Assembly (NCBI RefSeq): GCF_018614915.1
Contig: NZ_JAGGNU010000034.1
Coordinates: forward strand, 211,196-275,195
Reading direction: 5' to 3'
Length of the DNA: 64,000 bases
DNA from: Variovorax paradoxus
GTDB lineage: Bacteria > Pseudomonadota > Gammaproteobacteria > Burkholderiales > Burkholderiaceae_C
Shown: one piece after another, positions 57,608 to 64,000 of the stretch
How the letters are laid out: each line of letters opens with the position of its first letter
Numbering within the stretch: position 1 is the first letter of the stretch
Translations under genes and position numbers: made by a program
Notes under the pieces: generated by a model
What the model was told of the DNA's origin: nothing
Databases searched by the model: none
Seen by the model: the letters and a program-made list of their open reading frames with translations, nothing else

Positions 57608-58783
57608 ATGTCCCGAACGCTGCAACTCGCCGAACAACTGATCTCGCGCCCCTCGGTCACCCCCGACGATGCGGGCTGCCAGCAGATCCTCGGCGAGCGG
57701 CTGGCCCGGCTCGGCTTCCGGCTCGAGAGCATCGAGAGCGGCCCGGCCGACTTTCGCGTGACCAACCTCTGGGCCGTGCGCCCCGGCGCTGCCGAGGGGC
57801 AGGCCGCACGCACCGTCGCCTTCGCCGGCCACACCGACGTGGTGCCCACCGGCCCGCTCGAGCAGTGGACGAGCCATCCGTTCACGCCCACGCACCGCGA
57901 CGGCAAGCTCTACGGGCGCGGCGCCTGCGACATGAAGACCTCGCTGGCGGCCTTCGTCGTCGCGATCGAGGACTTCCTGGCCGCCACGCCCGAGCCGCGG
58001 CTCACGCTCGCCCTGCTCCTCACCAGCGACGAGGAAGGCCCCGCGCTCGACGGCACGGTGGTGGTCTGCAACACGCTGGCCGCGCGCGGCGAACGCATCG
58101 ACTACTGCATCGTCGGCGAGCCCACCGCGGTCGAGCGCTGCGGCGACATGATCAAGAACGGCCGGCGCGGCACCATGAGCGGCAAGCTCACGGTGAAAGG
58201 CGTGCAGGGCCACATCGCCTACCCGCACCTGGCGAAGAACCCGGTGCACGCTTTGGCGCCAGCGCTGGCCGAACTGGTCGCGATCAACGCGGCCGGCGGC
58301 TGGGATGCCGCAGCCAATGCCTATTTCCAGCCGACCAGCTGGCAGATCAGCAATATCCACGCGGGCACCGGCGCCAGCAACGTGATTCCCGGCGCGGCCG
58401 TGGTCGACTTCAATTTCCGTTTCTCGACCGAGTCGACGCCCGAATCGCTGCAGCAGCGCGTGCAGGCCGTGCTCGATGCGCATGGCCTCGACTACACGCT
58501 GGCCTGGACCATCGGCGGCCTGCCCTTCCTGACCACGCCCGGCGAGCTGGTCGGTGCGGTGCAGCAGGCGATCCGCGACGAGACCGGCATCGAGACCGAG
58601 CTGTCGACCAGCGGCGGCACCAGCGACGCGCGCTTCATCGCCAAGATCTGCAAGCAGGTGGTCGAGCTGGGCCCGGTCAACGCCAGCATCCACAAGATCG
58701 ACGAGCACATCGCCGTCGCCGAGATCGATCAGCTCAAGAACATCTACAAGCGCACGCTGGACCTGCTCGAGCGGGGTAGCTAG
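57608..58783 (+). CDS. dapE: Succinyl-diaminopimelate desuccinylase
   Basis: A 391-residue M20 di-zinc hydrolase that frees LL-diaminopimelate. [16 protein letters not shown] holds the first zinc His, [17 protein letters not shown] the bridging Asp, and [11 protein letters not shown] the catalytic Glu pair. [12 protein letters not shown] supplies the last His. Length is typical (E. coli 375). It ends with a one-base overlap (TAGTG) into prmB. Confidence 0.96.
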   Translation: MSRTLQLAEQLISRPSVTPDDAGCQQILGERLARLGFRLESIESGPADFRVTNLWAVRPGAAEGQAARTVAFAGHTDVVPTGPLEQWTSHPFTPTHRDGKLYGRGACDMKTSLAAFVVAIEDFLAATPEPRLTLALLLTSDEEGPALDGTVVVCNTLAARGERIDYCIVGEPTAVERCGDMIKNGRRGTMSGKLTVKGVQGHIAYPHLAKNPVHALAPALAELVAINAAGGWDAAANAYFQPTSWQISNIHAGTGASNVIPGAAVVDFNFRFSTESTPESLQQRVQAVLDAHGLDYTLAWTIGGLPFLTTPGELVGAVQQAIRDETGIETELSTSGGTSDARFIAKICKQVVELGPVNASIHKIDEHIAVAEIDQLKNIYKRTLDLLERGS

Positions 58784-59645
58784 TGAGCACGGTGATCGAA
58801 CTGATCGAGGCCGGCGCGAAGCAGCTGGCCGATGCGGGCGTGGCCTTCGGCCATGGCACCGCCAGCGCCTTCGACGAAGCCGCCTGGCTGGTGCTGTGGC
58901 GCCTGGGCTTGGCACTCGACGACCTGGATGCTGTTGCCAACCGCCCCGTGTCGCCCGCGGATGCAGCGCGCGTGGCCGAACTGCTGGCAACCCGTATCGC
59001 ATCGCGCAAGCCCGCGGCCTACCTGACCAGAGAGGCTTGGCTGCAAGGCGTGCCCTTCTACGTCGACGAGCGCGCCATCGTGCCGCGCAGCTTCATCGCC
59101 GAGCTGCTGGCCGACGGCAGCATCGACCCGTGGCTTGGCGAACATACGCAGCGCGTGCTGGACCTGTGCACCGGCAACGGCAGCCTCGCGGTGCTGGCAG
59201 CGATGACCTACCCGGAAGTCAGCGTCGATGCAGCGGACCTCTCGACCGCGGCGCTCGAAGTGGCGGCCATCAACGTCACGCGCCACCAGCTCGATGCGCG
59301 CATCACACTCATCGAATCGGACGGCCTCGCGCAGGTGCACGGCCCCTACGACCTGATCCTCTGCAACCCGCCCTACGTCAATGCGCAGAGCATGGCCGGG
59401 CTCCCCGCCGAATACCGCGCCGAGCCCGAGCTCGCGCTGGCCGGCGGCGCCGACGGCATGGACTTCATCCGCCGGCTTTTCGCCGACGCACCCCGGCACA
59501 TGAGCGAAAGCGCCGTGCTGGTGCTTGAAATCGGCAACGAGCGCTCGCACTTCGAGGCAGCGTTCCCGCAACTCGAAGTGGTGTGGCTCGAAACCAGCGC
59601 GGGCGAAGACCAGGTGCTGCTGGTCACCCGCGAATCACTCCTTCA

Positions 59646-59649
<4 letters not shown>
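58783..59649 (+). CDS. prmB: 50S ribosomal protein L3 glutamine methyltransferase
   Basis: A 288-residue SAM-dependent methyltransferase that methylates glutamine of ribosomal protein L3. SAM motif VLDLCTGNGSLAVLAAM and the catalytic NPPY motif (DLILCNPPYVNAQSM) are visible. The helical N-terminus (about 1-90) and the PrmB-typical LPAEYRAEPELALAGGADGM distinguish it from PrmC. GTG start at 58783 shares one base with the dapE stop. The ABC-F gene overlaps its stop by four bases. Confidence 0.93.
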
Positions 59650-61610
<1,961 letters not shown>

Positions 61611-61636
61611 GCGGGGCGTGATAGGCTGCGCCGAAT

Positions 61637-62203
61637 ATGCCGTCGGCCATCGAACTCGCCCAGGGTGATCCGCAGCTCATCGCGGCGATCCGGCGCAGCC
61701 GGCGCCTGCTCGGTCGCAAGGCGCTGATCGCCGCTGCCGCGAGCGCGGTGCCAATCCCCGGCGTGGACTGGGCGGCCGACGCTGCCCTGCTCTCGCGCGT
61801 GGTGCCGCAGATCAGCGCGGAGTTCGGCCTCTCCGTGGCCCAGATCCAGCGACTGGCGCCCCACCAGCGCGAGCGCGTGCAGCAAGCGGCCACGGCCGTC
61901 GGCGCGCTGCTGGTCGGCAAGCTCATGACGCGCGAACTGCTGATCAAGCTGGCCCGCCATGCCGGCATCCGGCTGACGGCCAAGCAGGCCACCAAATACG
62001 TGCCGATCGCGGGCCAGATCGTCTCGGCCGCGCTGGGCTACGCTGCCCTGCGCACGCTCGGCGAGCTGCACATCAAGGAGTGCGTTCAGGTGGCGCAATC
62101 GGTTCGGCACCTGCTCCCGCCGCCGGAAGGCGTGCCGCGGGCCGACGAACCTGCGGGGCCCTCCCGCATCCGCCGGACATGGAATCGGCTCCGGCTGCAC
62201 TGA
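61637..62203 (+). CDS. DUF697-like hydrophobic protein of unknown function
   Basis: A 188-residue protein with Ala-rich hydrophobic segments (ALIAAAASAVPIPGVDWAAD near residues 29-48; VGALLVGKL, and SAALGYAALRTL). The PIPGVDWAADAALL and ISAEFGLSVAQI pattern resembles the DUF697 domain found in YcjF and GTPase-linked proteins. The basic tail (SRIRRTWNRLRLH) is unusual. It follows the ABC-F gene by 26 bases. Assignment is by eye and tentative. Confidence 0.6.
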   Translation: MPSAIELAQGDPQLIAAIRRSRRLLGRKALIAAAASAVPIPGVDWAADAALLSRVVPQISAEFGLSVAQIQRLAPHQRERVQQAATAVGALLVGKLMTRELLIKLARHAGIRLTAKQATKYVPIAGQIVSAALGYAALRTLGELHIKECVQVAQSVRHLLPPPEGVPRADEPAGPSRIRRTWNRLRLH

Positions 62204-62341
62204 CAGGACTGTGCTTTTGCCCCCACGAACCGTTGGACTACCACGCGGGCGAATCCGGCGCGATCGTGCTTGCGGGTCATAATGCGCCCGAAGCAACAGA
62301 GCATCCAGAGGCCAAACAGGGATCAAGGTGAGGAGCCAAAG

Positions 62342-62566
62342 ATGAATGAGACAGACCTCGCGACGTCCGTGGAGCGGCTCATGGCCCGAGTCGACTACTA
62401 CCTGCACTGCGAGCTGGACGAAGAGTACGACCACGATCGACCGGAAACGGCACGCCGCCAGTTGGAGGCGGCGTTGCGGCAGGAGCTGCTGCGCGCGGGC
62501 GCCATCGGTATCGTTTCTTCGATCGCGGGCGCCCATCCGGCGCTGGGTAGCGACGAGGCCGCCTGA
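62342..62566 (+). CDS. Small conserved-type hypothetical protein
   Basis: A 74-residue acidic protein (MNETDLATSVERLMARVDYY, then LDEEYDHDRPETARRQLEAA) with helix-forming segments. GGTGAGGAGCC before the ATG at 62342 is a good ribosome site. No family recognised. It precedes a small gene on the opposite strand. Confidence 0.55.
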   Translation: MNETDLATSVERLMARVDYYLHCELDEEYDHDRPETARRQLEAALRQELLRAGAIGIVSSIAGAHPALGSDEAA

Positions 62567-62582
62567 TCGGCCTTCGGCCTAC

Positions 62583-62786
62583 CTACCAGAACCGCCACCA
62601 AGGCCGCGACTTCGATCCGGGCAAGGTATCAAGCGGCGCATCCCTGGACGGTGTAGCCCCCAGGCGCCGACGCAGTTCGGCATCCAGCTTGCGAGCCATT
62701 CCTTCCGCGTGTTTTTCTCCAAGCATCGCCCGCTTGCGCCACACATAGGCGGTCGCGGCGAGCTGCTCATCATCCAGATTCTCCAT
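62583..62786 (-). CDS. Small hypothetical protein
   Basis: A 67-residue basic/helical protein starting MENLDDEQLAATAYVWRKRA and ending in SKSRPWWRFW, a Trp/Arg-rich tail. No clear ribosome site precedes this ATG; an in-frame ATG at 62822 would add 12 residues. Function unknown. It converges on the 74-residue protein gene. Confidence 0.5.
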   Translation of the reverse strand: MENLDDEQLAATAYVWRKRAMLGEKHAEGMARKLDAELRRRLGATPSRDAPLDTLPGSKSRPWWRFW

Positions 62787-63013
62787 CCGGCGCATTCTGC
62801 CGGGGAAGGCGGCTCTTGCCATCCGCCATTTGGACGGTAGTCGGCGCGCCCTCCCAAGTGATAGTGCCAAAGTTTTGGTTTGCCGCGAGGCCGTGTCCGT
62901 GCCGTTGTAAATGAGCAGAATCCTCGTGCAGGACTGCGCTTTTTGAGCAAGCAAGCGGCAGACTTGAATGTGTCAAAGTGATACAACGCTGCATGTCCTT
63001 TTAGGAAGTTGCC

Positions 63014-63436
63014 ATGCACGTGAGGAACATCTCAACCATTTCGGCGGCCCGCAAAGCGGTCAATCTCGTCCTCGCAGACACGGAACTGGGTGCAAGCCCG
63101 GTCCACTACTTCGAGCCGACCAATCTCGGAGGCCTTCCACCCACGCAGCAGGAGTCGGAACTCAGGGCCAAGGAGGACACCGAGCTGGGCAATCGAACCC
63201 GCTTTGCAACACACATGTGCCTTTCGTCGGCAAGCCGTGCGTTGAAAGCGGGCCTCGAGCTCATCAGCTGCGATGTGGACCTGCCACCTTCGGAACGCCT
63301 GCGGGTCCTGATCGAAATCGCCGCCAGCGCCAAGGCTGCCAGCGAGCTTGCCGCGGAAGCCGCCAGCGTGCTTCTGGGGCATTCCGACCCGCCGCCAGAC
63401 AGCTCGTTCGTGGTCTCGCGCATCAAGCAATGGTGA
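63014..63436 (+). CDS. Hypothetical protein
   Basis: A 140-residue protein with no signal or membrane segment. The N-terminal half is polar; the C-terminal half is Ala-rich and helical (LIEIAASAKAASELAAEAAS). AGGAAG lies six bases before the ATG at 63014, supporting the start. No family recognised. The 150 bases before it are A/T-richer than the rest of the window, in keeping with a variable region. Confidence 0.55.
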   Translation: MHVRNISTISAARKAVNLVLADTELGASPVHYFEPTNLGGLPPTQQESELRAKEDTELGNRTRFATHMCLSSASRALKAGLELISCDVDLPPSERLRVLIEIAASAKAASELAAEAASVLLGHSDPPPDSSFVVSRIKQW

Positions 63437-63817
63437 GGCGATCTGCCAGTCGATTCGGCGCAGCCAACTGCGACCGGTGAAGAAAGCAAAAAGCCTGCTA
63501 TCAGTCGACAGCAGGTGTGACTTAGCGGACGGTTTGGCCGCTCGATTCGCACGAGTTTGGCCAAGCGCCCGGCCGTCCCGGAAACTCTCTCCTATGAAGT
63601 GAGCCGTTTCATCGACCGAGATTCATAAGCAACTTCGCATGGTTTTGGCCGAGGGTCGGATATTCGCCTTAGTCGTGGCCGAGAGTTTTTCCTTGTTTAT
63701 CAATCACTTAGCCGGTGACCCGTGCCACGCTATCGCCTAAATGGCCAAAGTGGTCGGCTAGCTCTCTTTCTAGGGACGCTCTGCATAACCCGGCGCCGAA
63801 TCTGCTTGCGACCGATC
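63437..63817. other. Gene-free region with repeated TTTGGCC motifs, next to an IS remnant
   Basis: No convincing gene. TTTGGCC occurs at 63530-63536 and 63553-63559, TTTTGGCCGA near 63644 and GTGGCCGAGA near 63675, all in one orientation. CCTGCT (63494-63499) and AGCAGG (63510-63515) form a hairpin with a run of A before it. A CTAG followed by GGGACGCTCTGCATAAC at about 63770-63790 could be the left end of the IS element whose transposase start lies at 63818. Base composition is lower in GC than elsewhere. Confidence 0.4.
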
Positions 63818-64000
63818 ATGAAGGAAACCGATCTGGGCATGAACCTGACGACCAAGCGCACGCGCTTGCGCGAGTTCCCAGCGCAAATGGAGCGCGTGGT
63901 GGCGGGGCTGCGCTGGTCGAGTTGGTGGCGGTGTACCGGTTTCCAGTCGGGCTCCCCAGCGGCGACTGCCTTACCCCGGTGGACGGCGACACTCATCTTG
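63818..64000 (+). pseudogene. IS5-family transposase, N-terminal remnant with frameshift
   Basis: MKETDLGMNLTTKRTRLREF and MERVV from the ATG at 63818 match the N-terminus of IS5-family transposases. After that, the family reading AALVELVA continues in another frame (about 63907 on), so a frameshift is present within 100 bases. The rest runs off the right edge. It marks a decayed or edge-truncated insertion element; a sequencing error cannot be excluded. Confidence 0.7.

Overview
The window looks like a chromosomal segment of a high-GC betaproteobacterium of the Burkholderiales, most likely the Comamonadaceae (Variovorax-like). This rests on protein character and gene order: rimP-nusA-infB-rbfA-truB-typA, smpB divergent from ratA-rnfH, pepA-holC divergent from lptF-lptG, and dapC-dapD-pilT/U-dapE-prmB. 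No database search was possible. Most of the DNA is dense housekeeping sequence with many 1-4 nt start/stop overlaps.

Layout. 1-4.2 kb: the end of a SYLF-domain protein, then on the minus strand the GMP pathway genes guaB and guaA with a VapBC-type toxin-antitoxin pair between them. 4.3-9.0 kb: a DUF4124 protein, ratA-rnfH, smpB, a hexapeptide acetyltransferase, an ECF sigma/anti-sigma pair with a small lipoprotein, and a YXWGXW-type secreted protein. 9.1-18.2 kb: an EamA transporter and the translation/transcription operon rimP-nusA-infB-rbfA-truB-typA. 18.4-25.1 kb: an MFS transporter and a yejABEF peptide ABC importer. 25.1-32.2 kb: fabI, an exported ATP-dependent DNA ligase (LigE type), a fasciclin protein, a second EamA transporter, a large basic amino-acid decarboxylase, and an NfeD/SPFH pair. 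32.2-35.3 kb: a palindromic repeat, tRNA-Ser(GGA), two small proteins, a branched-chain amino-acid binding protein and a hypothetical protein. 35.3-46.2 kb: holC-pepA, divergent lptF-lptG, a CbiX-like chelatase, cysB and a methionine-type aminotransferase, a DUF3309 peptide, and hrpA. 46.3-49.8 kb: a second PIN toxin-antitoxin pair, argA and an M81 peptidase. 49.9-54.4 kb: a beta-alanine-type catabolic pair (omega-aminotransferase and mmsA) divergent from a MocR regulator. 54.4-61.6 kb: dapC-dapD-pilT/U-dapE-prmB-ABC-F in one direction. 61.6-64.0 kb: small hypotheticals and, at the right edge, a frameshifted IS5-family transposase remnant; this is the only clearly accessory stretch.

The best lead for something undescribed is the vapBC pair inside the guaB-guaA pair. 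Four TGGCCA-centred palindromes lie about 18-20 bp apart between guaB and vapB, and the vapC stop codon is only four bases from the guaA start. Toxin-antitoxin autoregulation could therefore control the last step of GMP synthesis. Secondary leads are a 13-bp direct repeat in the MocR/aminotransferase divergent promoter, a palindrome pair upstream of guaB, a possible leaderless ECF sigma promoter, and the Tat-like signal on the periplasmic ligase. No CRISPR array, prophage or complete insertion sequence was seen.
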